In this document: piece by piece, positions 49,506-63,500 of the stretch
How positions within the stretch are numbered: the stretch's first letter is position 1
How the letters are laid out: every line of letters begins with the position of its first letter
Source of the DNA: Xestospongia muta
Taxonomy: Eukaryota > Porifera > Demospongiae > Haplosclerida > Petrosiidae
Direction: 5' to 3'
NCBI GenBank assembly: GCA_963693285.1
Contig: OY848917.1
Span: 31,941,245 to 32,005,244, forward strand
Length of the DNA: 64,000 nucleotides
Made by a program: the position numbers and the translations under genes
Notes under the pieces: generated by a model
The model's input: only the letters and a program-made list of their open reading frames with translations
Databases searched by the model: none
Told to the model about the DNA's origin: nothing

Positions 49506-50450
49506 CTATATTAACTTAAAAACTTTCATACTAACTTAAAAATCATACTAACTTAAAAACTTTCAATGTCTCCAGTCTCCACACATCCAATGTATCTGCT
49601 CTAGCAAGGAAACCCTTTGTTTGAATTTTCTGTCACTTTTATCATCTGCCCTCATGCTCTGTCATTATTAAACACTATAAATTCCAGGTTCTTCCAATCG
49701 TAAGTTACTACTCATACCTATTAACTAGGTACTTATATCTATTCAGAATAAGAGCTGGGGATCATCTAGCTATATAAGTGAACTCCATAGCTACAAGTAC
49801 TAGTAGACAACTGAATGATGCTTTAAGAGCTCAACAGTTTATTAAGTTGTTTGAGATAAGCTATTATGTTATGATACTTAGTGTTTTTAACAGTTAAATG
49901 TACCCAGACATAAGCAAACTCATATTCAGTTGTTAATTGCAAAGACAATTTTAAATGATACCTTATAGGCAAAATGAGAGTGAGTGAAATAAGATGTAGA
50001 CAAAGTGAGAAGGACCCTTATTAAATACTTTATACAGTTTGATCTGGTATGTATTTTACACTCTGTTCAAGTTCTGAATGAAACACTAACTCAATGAGCT
50101 AGAAAGAAATGGTTTGTACCATTCAAATCAATAATAACAATAGTTAGCTCTGACATCAACACCATCAAGACTATCTTACATATATATTTCTATTTATGAT
50201 TTATTTTCTCTCTCTCTCTTTGTTCCATTAGAGACTATGTTAATCTATATTGTATCAATGAGGAAGGTTTACAATTACTATAACTAAATATTATATCATG
50301 ATAGGATGAAGAGGTAAGAAATGTTAAAGTAACAAATTATAAACTCAGGAATATAAGTACTAATACTTTTTATTGACAAGTTACACCTTTGATTTGTACA
50401 AAAGGAGGGGCTAAGAGACAGGCCCCTCACACGTTTTGTCAAATAGGTGT
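49506..50450. other. Non-coding stretch
   Basis: A short repeat of actaacttaaaaac at about 49,510-49,560, otherwise nothing recognised. Confidence 0.5.
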
Positions 50451-50454
50451 TACC

Positions 50455-50695
50455 AGAGTGACGAAATTAATCTAATTTTATTCATGTACTGTGAATTACT
50501 CCTCACCTCTGTGGAAGTGTTTTAGGCTGGAGATACTAAGTATATTGAGAGTATAATAAAGTACCAAATTATTTGGTACTTTCTTATACTCTAGATCTCA
50601 ATGTACTTAATATCTGCATTCTAAAACATTTATACAGAGGTGAGGAGTAATTCACAATACAAGTATAAAATTAAATTAATTTCATCAGTCTGAAA
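50455..50695. mobile_element. Long palindromic foldback element (about 240 bp)
   Basis: Arms of about 115 bp meet near 50,570. Left tgtgaattactcctcacctc pairs with right gaggtgaggagtaattcaca. The centre is taccaaattatttggta. There is almost no loop, and pairing runs out to gacgaaattaat / attaatttcatc. A MITE-like foldback; no coding sequence. Confidence 0.82.
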
Positions 50696-50812
50696 TAGTT
50701 TAATAGGTCATAGCTTTTTAAAATATTATGAAATGTTTATATATAATTTAATTATATATATGTGAAGATTGTTATAATATTTTAGTAAGGTATGACCTAT
50801 TAAGCTATTTCA
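50693..50812. mobile_element. Second, adjacent palindrome (about 118 bp)
   Basis: Left gaaatagtttaataggtcat pairs with right atgacctattaagctatttc. The arms are about 40-45 bp around an AT-rich centre. It begins where the previous palindrome ends. Confidence 0.75.
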
Positions 50813-51554
50813 AAATATAAGTGACTTCTCTTAGTTTGTCCCCTTTATTATAACATAATAAGTTACATAATATGTTTAGTTATTGTACTGATCAATTTTG
50901 ACCATCCCAGTATGTTCTACTGATTTAACAGGTAGTATCATACCATATCAATATTCAATAGGTCTAATATGAGAATTCATTAATAAGTCCTCCTAATTAC
51001 TACAGTAGTACTGTTATGTATATCAATATCTTTGTAGTGTTTATATAACATTGAACTTGTATTCTAAACTAATTAACACATACTTTACAATGTATTATTA
51101 TTTATATTAAAATGATACTATCATATCAATATGAGACATAAGGTAGTAATGTTTAATAAAATGATATGTCCATTATAATGTATTAATAGAATACACTAAT
51201 ATATCATTATCAGTTCCTCTCTATTATATTAATATGATAAACTAGGCTAGTATTATATTACTAGTAACTATATCTTTATTATCTATAATGGAAATATTTT
51301 TTATATTGACAGTATATGATCTTAGACATCAAATGATATGATGATTCTAACATTAGTACTTGATATTGAGAAGATATTGGACATACTAACTATGAGAATA
51401 AGTACATATTGTAATAATTAATAAATTGTCTTTTTATGATCAATTACTTTTTGATACCTTTTTAAAAATCAGTTCTTGCACTATTATTAATGAACAAATT
51501 TGGGTGGCGTGGTTTGTTCTTATGTACTAAGAAAGAACGCAAGTATTAAAGATA
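50813..51554. other. AT-rich non-coding stretch upstream of the second ankyrin gene
   Basis: No genes or repeats I can support. The promoter of the next gene should lie in its right half if the exon at 51,555 is correct. Confidence 0.45.
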
Positions 51555-51578
51555 ATGACTGTGCCATCTATGGAACTG
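51555..51578 (+). CDS. Tentative first coding exon (MTVPSMEL)
   Basis: ATG at 51,555 followed by eight codons and a GTAGGT donor in phase 0, which fits the phase-0 acceptor at 52,396-52,397. It is short, so chance is a real alternative. Confidence 0.35.
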
Positions 51579-54500
51579 GTAGGTGACTGCAGTATATATA
51601 TATGTGCTGTGTTAATAGCATTAACCACTAATTGATCATAGTAGTATGTAGTTTATTGTACCATAACACACACACACACATATGCATATTATAAAACTGT
51701 GAACTCAATCATATTAACATTGAAGTATATGCTATCACTATATACTATCACTATATAAGAGTACATGTCTATTTACTAAGTCAATGAAGTTTGTTATTGT
51801 AGTAATAGACCAGTCTATAATCTTATAGTCACATATGTGACAATAAACACATTATGATGTTAGGTCTATTAGTGTAGAGGTAGAGTCAATGATTACTACA
51901 TGTAGTATTAGATAACCTTAATAGTTACATAGAACAATAGAATAAAAATATATAGAAATGATCAGTTAATACATAGTCTAAGATATCGTCTAAAAGGTCA
52001 TTGACACACCCTTGAATGTCACCCAAAGTGTTAACAATATTCATAACATACAAAGTAGTCTTAACTAGAATTCTCAATAAGAAAAATTAATACCATAAAT
52101 GATGTTATTAACTCTATAGTCTTATTATTTAATTATTGTCACTATATAACTGTCTACATGATGTTACATGATGTTCAAGTAAACTTGTATTATGTTAGTA
52201 CATGTTATTATCAGTTAAATATTAGTAGATAAAACAGGAGTAGACTATGAGTAAAGTACATGTACATTATATACATGGATACATGTATTAATTACATATC
52301 ATCTATGTGGTCTAGTAATATATATCTCTGATATATTTCTAAAATATACTACTATCAGTTATTTAATGTATAATGTGTCTCTCTCTCTTTATATTAGGAG
52401 TGGTATCTTTATAATGCAGCTTATACTGGTGATCTTGATGTAATAATGAGTGCCATAGAAGATGGCTCTGTTCATGTTAATGCTATACGTTATAATGTCA
52501 GTACCTGTCATATAATAAGTAGAGACCTTATAGGCATGGATTATAGCTAATAACTACCTAATTTACAACAACTTACTTGGTAGTATAGTATACATAGAAA
52601 TATCGTGGAACCTCCAATAATAAACATTCCCAATAGTAGACACCAATGGATAATTACTTTAGAATGGATTGATCTTCCATTGACTTTAATTGAATTACAC
52701 CTTCTTAAATGTAGACACCTCCATTTTCAAACAACAAACTTTCTACTATTCTGGAAATTTCTAGCACATTCAATTTTACCTTTAAAATGATAGTGGGTGT
52801 GTCTAATGTAGTCCATGTGGACTTATTTATACAGTCTATGGCACAACAAAAGATATTTGACAATTTCTTTTTCTTTATGTAGTTTGTTTAAACTAGATCA
52901 GATGTTTATTTGAAATGGAAGATATCAGTAACATGTAATACACATGTACTTATATATGTTTGGCTTTAACCTTTGAACTAAAGGCACTTCTTTCTATAAA
53001 GGATACTTGTCCTTATGGTATCCACTATTTGGAGATTCCACTGTAGAGAAAATCTAATACTATTTGAAAGACAATTATAAATGATGTTCATAGTAATAGT
53101 AATACCAGGTTTATAGTACGAGTTTAACATTCCTATTCAAAATAATACTACATTGAAGTAAAGTATAAATGATCTGATAAACAAATCTACATTTTACATG
53201 TGACTGGTCTATATGAACCTGATATATACAAATAGTATTATGTAAAAGATACATGTCACATATATAGGTTTAATACATTGTGATTATATTGTATGATGTT
53301 TCTTTTGTCTTGTATTTAGTGTTGTAGCACCATGTTACATCTTGCTACATCTAATGGTCATAATCATGTTGTCAGTTATTTACTTGGTATTGGTGCAGAC
53401 CCCAATATACAGAATAAGGTGAATATTTATAGATAATGTTATATTAAAGTATGGTCATCAGGATATACGTTTTTGTAAGTAACATTATAACAAGATTACC
53501 TATGCATATTTTCTTTACCTTTTAAAACTTTCATGATTGTGAATGGATTTACTAGCATCAAAGTTTGACACATCTATTGATTATGATCCAATGGGAGCTA
53601 GTTCTTTAAGGAAGAATTAAAGTAAATATTGTTAAGGATCTGTTAAGGGAAATATCCTTTGTTTAAGACATACACTGTATGCTTTAGTTGTTTGGAAAGA
53701 ACCCTTAATAGGTAGCTAATATTACTTAATCAGTCTAGGAACTAATGGCAGAACCCATCCAAGTTTGTTGTTAACTTTACATTGATCTAGAAATGTATTT
53801 AAGTACTTAATTACTTTTATTATATACATTGTAGTTTGTACTAGTATATGACATTAATATTATATCTTGTTCAGTATGGCAGGACTCCATTGCACATAGC
53901 ATGTTCCAATCGCCATGATAAAGTAGTACAAGCATTACTAGACCATGGTGTTCAAGTGGATGTTCTAGACAAGGTCAGTGACATATCATGGATTCATGTA
54001 ACACAAGAGAATTTAATAAGCTGCTTTTGTCACATATGAAATTAACAAAAATGATCTCAATGTATTGTCATTGTTCAGTTGTGATTGCAATCATAAAATA
54101 TTGAAATCCATTTGTGCTCACTTTGTACCTGGAAATTATGTGTGGTAGAGGATATTGACAGAAATATATATTTACATATGCTAATTATATTGTTGAAGTA
54201 CAGGCTCATTGGTTAGTGTTTCCTACCAAATAATGTGTAACCTTGTGTTCTTTCAGCAAAATCATGTTTTTCTCTGACTTTTCAGCCTTTCTGTATTACT
54301 TTATTACAAGATTACCTATGCATATTTTCTTTAGAGCTTTTTAAAGCTTTAATGATTGTGAATGGCATGAATGTTGGACACACCTATTAATCATGATCCA
54401 ATGGAGCTAGTTCTTTGAGTAATGAATGAAGTAAATATTATAAAGGATCTGTTAAGGGAGATATCCTCTGTTTAAGACATATACTATATATGCTTTAGTT

Positions 54501-57500
54501 GTTTGAAAGAAAAACCTTGATGTTATAATTTAATAACTCTAGAGAAGCTAATGGCAAAATCTGTCCAAGTTTTTTGTGAATTTTGCATTGATCTAAAAAT
54601 CTAATTAAGTACTTAATTACTTTTATTGTATTAGTTTGTACTAGTATATGACATTAATATTATATCTTGTTCAGTATGGCAGGACTCCATTGCACATAGC
54701 ATGTTCCAATCGCCATGATAAAGTAGTACAAGCATTACTAGACCATGGTGTTCAAGTGGATGTTCTAGACAAGGTCAGTGACATATCATGGATTCATGTA
54801 ACACAAGAGAATTTAATAAGCTGCTTTTGTCACATATGAAATTAACAAAAATGATCTCAATGTATTGTCATTGTTCAGTTGTGATTGCAATCATAAAATA
54901 TTGAAATCCATTTGTGCTCACTTTGTACCTGGAAATTATGTGTGGTAGAGGATATTGACAGAAATATATATTTACATATGCTAATTATATTGTTGAAGTA
55001 CAGGCTCATTGGTTAGTGTTTCCTACCAAATAATGTGTAACCTTGTGTTCTTTCAGCAAAATCATGTTTTTCTCTGACTTTTCAGCCTTTCTGTATTACT
55101 TTATTACAAGATTACCTATGCATATTTTCTTTAGAGCTTTTTAAAGCTTTAATGATTGTGAATGGCATGAATGTTGGACACACCTATTAATCATGATCCA
55201 ATGGAGCTAGTTCTTTGAGTAATGAATGAAGTAAATATTATAAAGGATCTGTTAAGGGAGATATCCTCTGTTTAAGACATATACTATATATGCTTTAGTT
55301 GTTTGAAAGAAAAACCTTGATGTTATAATTTAATAACTCTAGAGAAGCTAATGGCAAAATCTGTCCAAGTTTTTTGTGAATTTTGCATTGATCTAAAAAT
55401 CTAATTAAGTACTTAATTACTTTTATTGTATTAGTTTGTACTAGTATATGACATTAATATTATATCTTATTCAGAATGGCCAGACTCCATTGCACATAGC
55501 ATGTTCCAAAGGTCATGATAAAGTAGTACAAGTATTACTAGACCATGGTGTTCAAGTGGATGTTCAAGATGAGGTATATCAATACAACATATAACCTTGT
55601 AATAAATCATATTCATTAATAAGGAGAGTTACTATCTGTTCTATATTAACACCTACCTTGATCCTACCTATTTTAAAAAATACTCTAAGTCAAATAAATG
55701 CCAGGCATTAGAGTAACCCTAAACCCTTACTTATTGAGCCTTATCTGACAAGTAATACAAACTTTAACTATTGTTTTTTCTGTGACTTTTCTGACTTTCT
55801 GAGTCACTTTATAACAAGATTACCTATGCACATTTTCTTTAGCTTTTTAAAGCTTTAATGATTGTGAATGGATTTACTAACATCAAAGTTTAACACAGCT
55901 ATTAATCATGATCCAATGAGAGCTAGTTCATTAAATGAAGAATTAAAGTAAATATTGTAAAGGATCTGTTAAGGGAGATATCCCCTGTTTAAGACATACA
56001 TTTTATGCTTCAGTTGTTTGAAAGAAAACCTTGATATTATAATTTAATAACTCTAGAGAAGCTAATGGCAAAATCTGTCCAAGTTTTTTGTGAATTTTGC
56101 ATTGATCTAAAAATCTAATTAAGTACTTAATTACTTTTATTGTATACATTGTAGTTTGTACTAGTTTATGACATTAATATTATATCTTATTCAGAACGGC
56201 CAGACTCCATTGCACATAGCATGTTCCAAAGGTCATGATAAAGTAGTACAAGCATTACTAGACCATGGTGTTCAAGTGGATATTCCAGACAAGGTCAGTG
56301 ACATATCATGTATTAATGTTAAGTTATGTAATACAACAAAAGTTAATGGAGCTACTTAATCACACAGGAAATTAGCAAAAGTGATGTGCATGTATTGTCA
56401 TTGTTCAGCTATGATTTCAATCATGGAATATCAATATAACATATAACCTTGTAATAAATCATATTCATTATTAAGGAGAGTTATTATCTGTTCTATATTA
56501 ACACCTACCTCGAACCTCCCTTGATTTAAGAATACTCTCAGTCAACTAAATGCCAGGAATTAGGGTAACCTAAACTCTTACTTATTGAGCCTTATCTGAC
56601 AGGAAATACAAAACTTTAACTTTTGTTTTTTCTGTTACTTTTCAGACTTTCTGAGTCACTTTATAACAAGATTACCTATGCATATTGTTGATGTAATTGT
56701 ACAATAACTTGTATGTGCTGTAATGCTATCACTTAATAGTTGACATTTAAAAGTTTAGAGGTATAGTTTTGTATTCACAATAATTTTTTTTATTAAGTAA
56801 ACAAGACCTATAATGATCTTTATTGTGGTATATGTTCATTTGATTATCCACTCAGTTATTTTGTTTAATGAAGAGAGCAAGATTTCTTATGGTTGACTAT
56901 AGTTTCAATAAGATCATAAAATAATAACTTACTTGACTTATAGTTTGATTTTTAGTGTTAACATGAATACAATGCTACAAGAAACTTTTTTCTGATTTTT
57001 CTATAGTGGTACATGTAGTTTGTCATTACGTTTCACAAGTATATGTGCTTGTACTGACCACATGGTAGAAACTTTGAATTCTTACTTACATGTATTTTTT
57101 GAATTATCCAATAAACAGGACAATATAGTATATGACAAGACAATTGTGTGTGACATTTGTACAGTCTCACTTAATATATCTTAATTAACACAGTGTATTT
57201 TATATTTAGTATGGCAGAACACCTCTACATTTTGCGTACTATAGGGGTAAAGATAACATTTACAAATTAGTAATTGAATCAGGAGCTAGTAATTTGGAGG
57301 CAGTGAAAGTTGTAAGTTAAATGTGATATTAATTTAGAAATAAAAGTTAATTAAACTAACATTATTGATAGAAGACAAAGCTAATAATATCAACATAAGT
57401 TAATCATTGTAATATTAAATCCTTTATTAGTAATGTTAATACAATTGTTTAGGTATACATCATAACTCATTAATCAGTTACATATAATGTATAATGTAAT

Positions 57501-60500
57501 ATAATGATCAGTGAATTATATTGTATCATTACTATGTTATGTTATATGGATAGAAATCTGTGATCTCTTTTATAGGACTTTCTCCTTCTCAAATCTGTAA
57601 ACGAAGGCAATTTAAATGGTGTTAGAGAATCACTTACCAAACAAGCCAATATTAACATTGCTAATGAGGTATGTACAATTTAGTGTATTTCTTATTTATA
57701 ATATCTATAATCTTTGCATTTATTTAAAAATGTAATTAAGTACTTAATTATTTTTATTATATACATTATAGTTTGTACTAGTATATGACATTAATATTAT
57801 ATCTTGTTCAGAATGTCCAGACTCAATTTTATAGCTTTAATGATTGTCAATTGATTTACTAGCATCAAAGGTTTGACACATGTTTTAATCATTGTCCAAT
57901 ATTAACTAGTTGTTTGAGTGAAGATTTAAAGTAAATATTGTAAAGAATCTGTTTAGGGAGATATAGTCTGTTTAAGACATACACTGTATGCTTTAATTGT
58001 TTAAAAGAAGATCCTTGATATATAGCTATTATTGTTTAAGGAGTCTAGAAAGTAATGGGAGAATCCATCTAAGTTTGTTTTGAATTTTGCATTGATCTAG
58101 ATATTTAATTTAGTACTTAATTACTTTAATTATATACATAGTAGTTTGTACTAGTATATGACATTAATATTATATCTTATTCAGTTTGGCCAGACTCCAT
58201 TGTACACAGCATGTTCCAATGGACATGATAAAGTAGTACAAGTATTACTAGACCATGATGTTCAAGTGGATGTTGAAGACCACGTCAGTGATATATCGTG
58301 TATTCATGTTAAGTTATGTAATACAACAGTAGTTAATGAAGCTACTTTAGTCACACAGGAAAACAACAAAATGATGTGTATATGTTGCCATTGTTCAGCT
58401 ATGATTTCAATCATTGAATATCAATACTACATATTACTTTGTAACAAATCATATTCATTATTAAGGAGAGTTATTGTCAGTTCTATATTAACACTCACCT
58501 TGAGCCTCCCTTGTTTTAAATGTATCCTCCAAGCCAAATAAATGCTGGACATTAGGGTAAGATTAAACTCTTACTTATTGAACTTTATCTGACAAAAATG
58601 CATCGTATTTCCTTGATTAATATTAGAGCACTTTGACCTGACACTATAGAAAGGCAGGTGTTTATTCAATGTAGTTTATCTTACAAAAATACAAAGCATT
58701 AGCTGTTGTTTTGTTGTCTCTTTTTAGCTTTTAGAGTCATTATATAGCAAATTATAACTTGTCATTTCAATCTTTTATTACAATGAAAGCATTTATTAAT
58801 CGTAAATGCATTTGAAAAATGGGAGCCTGTTGCTCAGAATAAAAACTATCCTTGATGAGCTTGATTCTTGTTGAGTTGCTATATTTTAAATTTGCCACAA
58901 CAAACTTTTTTCTTGTTTTTTGTATAGTTGTACATGTAGTATGTCATTATGTTTGACAAGTATATGTACTTGTACTATACATATATTTGCTATATCCTGT
59001 ACCTGTCCATTACAAACTAGTTTTCTTTAACATAAATTACACAATATATAATACATTATCTTCCTTTATTGTTAATATAGTTTAGATGTAACATACACAT
59101 TATTATAATCACAGTTAATTTGATGTGCCTCAAATTATGTTTATATCTGTATATGTATAGGAAAGCAAGACCCCTCTCTATGTTGCATCAGAGAAAGGCT
59201 ACAGTAAAATTGTCCAAGTATTACTAAAGGCTAATGCTAGTACTGATCTAGCAAACAATGTAAGTTGTCTGATGTAAAATAGTTATTATATTTCTTTTTT
59301 TAATGTCAGACCATTTGGACCTGACATTAAAAGATGGAAGAAGTTTGTTTAATAGAGTAAATATTGTAAGAATCTTTTTAGGAAGATATAGTCTGTTTAA
59401 GACATAGCTGTATGCTTTAATTGTATAAAAGAAGATCCTTGATATATAGCTATTATTGTTTAAGGAGTCTAGAAACTAATGGGAGAATCCATCTAAGTTT
59501 GTTTTGAATTTTGTATTGATCTAAATATTTAATTTGGTACTTAATTACTTTTATTATATATATTATAGTTTGTGCTACTATATGACATTAATATCTTATT
59601 CGGTTTGGCCAGACACCATGTCAAGCATTAGGATAACTCTAAACCCTTACCTATTAACCCTTATCTGACAACAAATATGAACTTTAACTGTTGTTTTTTC
59701 TATCACATTTCAGCATTTCTGAGTTACTTTATAACACAGATTACCTATGAATAATTTCTTTAGCTTTTTAAAGCTTTAATGATTATGATTGGTTTAGTAG
59801 CATCAAAGTTTGACACACCTATTTCAATGGAAGCTATTTCTATTATATGACATTAATATTATATCTTGCTCAGTTTGGCCAGACTCCATTGTACATAGCA
59901 TGCCGCAATGGTCATGATAAAGTTGTACAAGCATTACTAGACCATGGCGTTCAAGTGGATGTTCAAGATGAGGTCAGTGATATATCATGTATTCATGTTA
60001 AATTATGTAACAAAACAGAAATTGATGAAGCTACTTTAGTAACACAGGAAATTAACAAAAATATGTGCATGTAATGTCATGTTGTTCAGCTATGACCTCA
60101 ATTGTAGAATATCAATATAACATATAACCTTGTAATGAATTATATTCATTTTTGTCAGTTCAGTATTAACATCTATCTTGAGCCTTCCTTGATTTAAAGA
60201 TTTTATGAGTCAAATAGATGTCAGGCATTAGGATAACTCTAAACCCTTACTTATCAACCCTTATCTGACAACAAATATGAACTTTAACTGTTATTTTTTC
60301 TGTCAAACTTCAGCCTTTTAGAGTTACTTTATAACAAGATTACCAATGAATAATTTTTTTAGCTTTTTAAAGCTTTAATGATTATGAATGGTTTAGTAGC
60401 ATCAAAGTTTGACACACCTATTAATCATGATCCAATGGAAGCTATTTCTTTGAGTGAAGATTTAAAGTATATATTATAAAGGATCTGTTAAGGGAGATAT

Positions 60501-63500
60501 CCTCTGTTTAGGACATACACTTGTATGCATTAGTTATTTAAAAGAATATCTATGATGTATAGCTATTATAAATTAACAAGTCTAAAAATTAATTGCAGAA
60601 TCCATCCAAGTTTGTTGTGAACTTTGCATTGATCTAAAAATGTAATTAAGTACATAATTAGTTTATTATATACATTGTAGTTTGTACTAATATATTACTT
60701 TAATATTATATTTTATTCAGAGTGGCCAGACTCTATTGTACATAGCATGCGCCAATGGTCATGATAAAGTTGTACAAGCATTACTAGACCATGCCGTTCA
60801 AATATATATTCCAGACAAGGTCAGTCACATATCATGTATTCATGTTAAGTTATGTAACAAAACAGAAATTGATGAAGCTACATTAGTAACACAGGAAATT
60901 AACAAAAATGATGTGCATGTATTGTCATGTTGTTCAGATATGACCTCAATTGTAGAATATCAATATAACATATAACCTTGTAATGAATTATATTCATTTT
61001 TGACAAATATGAACTTTAACTGTTGTTTTTTCTGTCACATTTCAGCCATTCTGAGTTACTTTATAACACAGATTACCTATGAATAATTTCTTTAGCTTTT
61101 TAAAGCTTTAATGATTATGATTGGTTTAGTAGCATCAAAGTTTGACACACCTATTTCAATGGAAGCTATTTCTTTGAGTGAAAATTTAAAGTTTATATTA
61201 TAAAGGATATTTGTTAAGGGAGATATCCTCTGTTTAAGACATACACTTGTATGCTTTAGTTATTTAAAAGAATATCCTTAATGTATAGCTATTATCATTT
61301 AACAAGTCTAAAAAATTAATGGCAGAATCCATCCAAGTTTGTTGTGAACTTTGCATTGATCTAAAAATGTAATTAAGTACATAATTAGTTTATTATATAC
61401 ATTGTAGTTTGTACTAGTAAATGACATTAATATTATGTCTTCCTCAGTTTGTCAAGACTCCATTGTACATAGCATGCGCTAATGGTCATGATAAAGTTGT
61501 ACAAGCATTACTAAACCATGGTGTTCCAGTGGATGTTAAAAATATGGTCAGTGACATATCATGTATTCATGTTAAGTTATGTAACAAAACAGAAATTGAT
61601 GAAGCTACTTTAGTAACACAGGAAATTAACAAAAATGATGTGCATGTATTGTCATGTTGTTCAGATATGACCTCAATTATAGAATATCAATATAACATAT
61701 AACCTTGTAATGAATTATATTCATTTTTGTCAGTTCAGTATTAACATCTATCTTGAGCCTTCCTTGATTTTAAGATTCTCTAAGTCAAATAGATGTCAGG
61801 CATTAGGATAACTCTAAACCCTTACTTATTAATCCTTATCTGACAACAAATATGAACTTTAACTGTTGTTTTTTCTGTCACATTTCAGCCTTTCTGAGTT
61901 ACTTTATAACACAGATTACCTATGAATAATTTCTTTAGCTTTTTAAAGCTTTAATGATTATGATTGGTTTAGTAGCATCAAAGTTTGACACACCTTTTTT
62001 CAATGGAAGCTATTTCTTTGAGTGAAAATTTAAAGTTTATATTATAAAGGATATTTGTTAAGGGAGATATCCTCTGTTTAAGACATACACTTGTATGCTT
62101 TAGTTATTTAAAAGAATATCCTTGATATATAGCTATTATCATTTAACAAGTCTAAAAAATTAATGGCAGAATCCATCCAAGTTTGTTGTGAACTTTGCAT
62201 TGATCTAAAAATGTAATTAAGTACATAATTAGTTTATTATATACATTGTAGTTTGTACTAGTAAATGACATTAATATTATATTTTATTTAGAGTGGCCAG
62301 ACTCCATTGTACATAGCATGCGCTAATGGTCATGATAAAGTTGTACAAGCATTACTAGACCATGGTGTTCAAGTGGATATTCCAGACAAGGTCAGTGACA
62401 TATCATGTATTCATGTTAAGTTATGTAACAAAACAGAAATTGATGAAGCTACTTTAGTAACACAGGAAATTAACAAAAATGATGTGCATGTATTGTCATG
62501 TTGTTCAGATATGACCTCAATTGTAGAATATCAATATAACATATAACCTTGTAATGAATTATATTCATTTTTGTCAGTTCAGTATTAACATCTATCTTGA
62601 GCCTTCCTTGATTTAAAGATTTTATGAGTCAAATAGATGTCAGGCATTAGGATAACTCTAAACCCTTACTTATCAACCCTTATCTGACAACAAATATGAA
62701 CTTTAACTGTTATTTTTTCTGTCAAACTTCAGCCTTTTAGAGTTACTTTATAACAAGATTACCAATGAATAATTTCTTTAGCTTTTTAAAGCTTTAATGA
62801 TTATGAATGGTTTAGTAGCATCAAAGTTTGACACACATATTAAACATGATTCAATGGAAGCTATTTCTTTAAGTAAAGATTTAAAGTATATATTATAAAG
62901 GATCTGTTAAGGGAGATATCCTCTGTTTAAGACATACACTTGTATGCTTTAGTTATTTAAAAGAATATCCTTGATATATAGCTATTATCATTTAACAAGT
63001 CTAAAAAATTAATGGCAGAATCCATCCAAGTTTGTTGTGAACTTTGCATTGATCTAAAAATGTAATTAAGTACATAATTAGTTTATTATATACATTGTAG
63101 TTTGTACTAGTAAATGACATTAATATTATATTTTATTTAGAGTGGCCAGACTCCATTGTACATAGCATGCGCTAATGGTCATGATAAAGTTGTACAAGCA
63201 TTACTAGACCATGGTGTTCAAGTGGATATTCCAGACAAGGTCAGTGACATATCATGTATTCATGTTAAGTTATGTAACAAAACAGAAATTGATGAAGCTA
63301 CTTTAGTAACACAGGAAATTAACAAAAATGATGTGCATGTATTGTCATGTTGTTCAGATATGACCTCAATTGTAGAATATCAATATAACATATAACCTTG
63401 TAATGAATTATATTCATTTTTGTCAGTTCAGTATTAACATCTATCTTGAGCCTTCCTTGATTTAAAGATTTTATGAGTCAAATAGATGTCAGGCATTAGG

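Noticed and set aside
51840..51920. Possible tRNA-like stretch (tagtgtagaggtagagtcaatg)
   Set aside because: No cloverleaf can be closed and the A/B box spacing does not fit.
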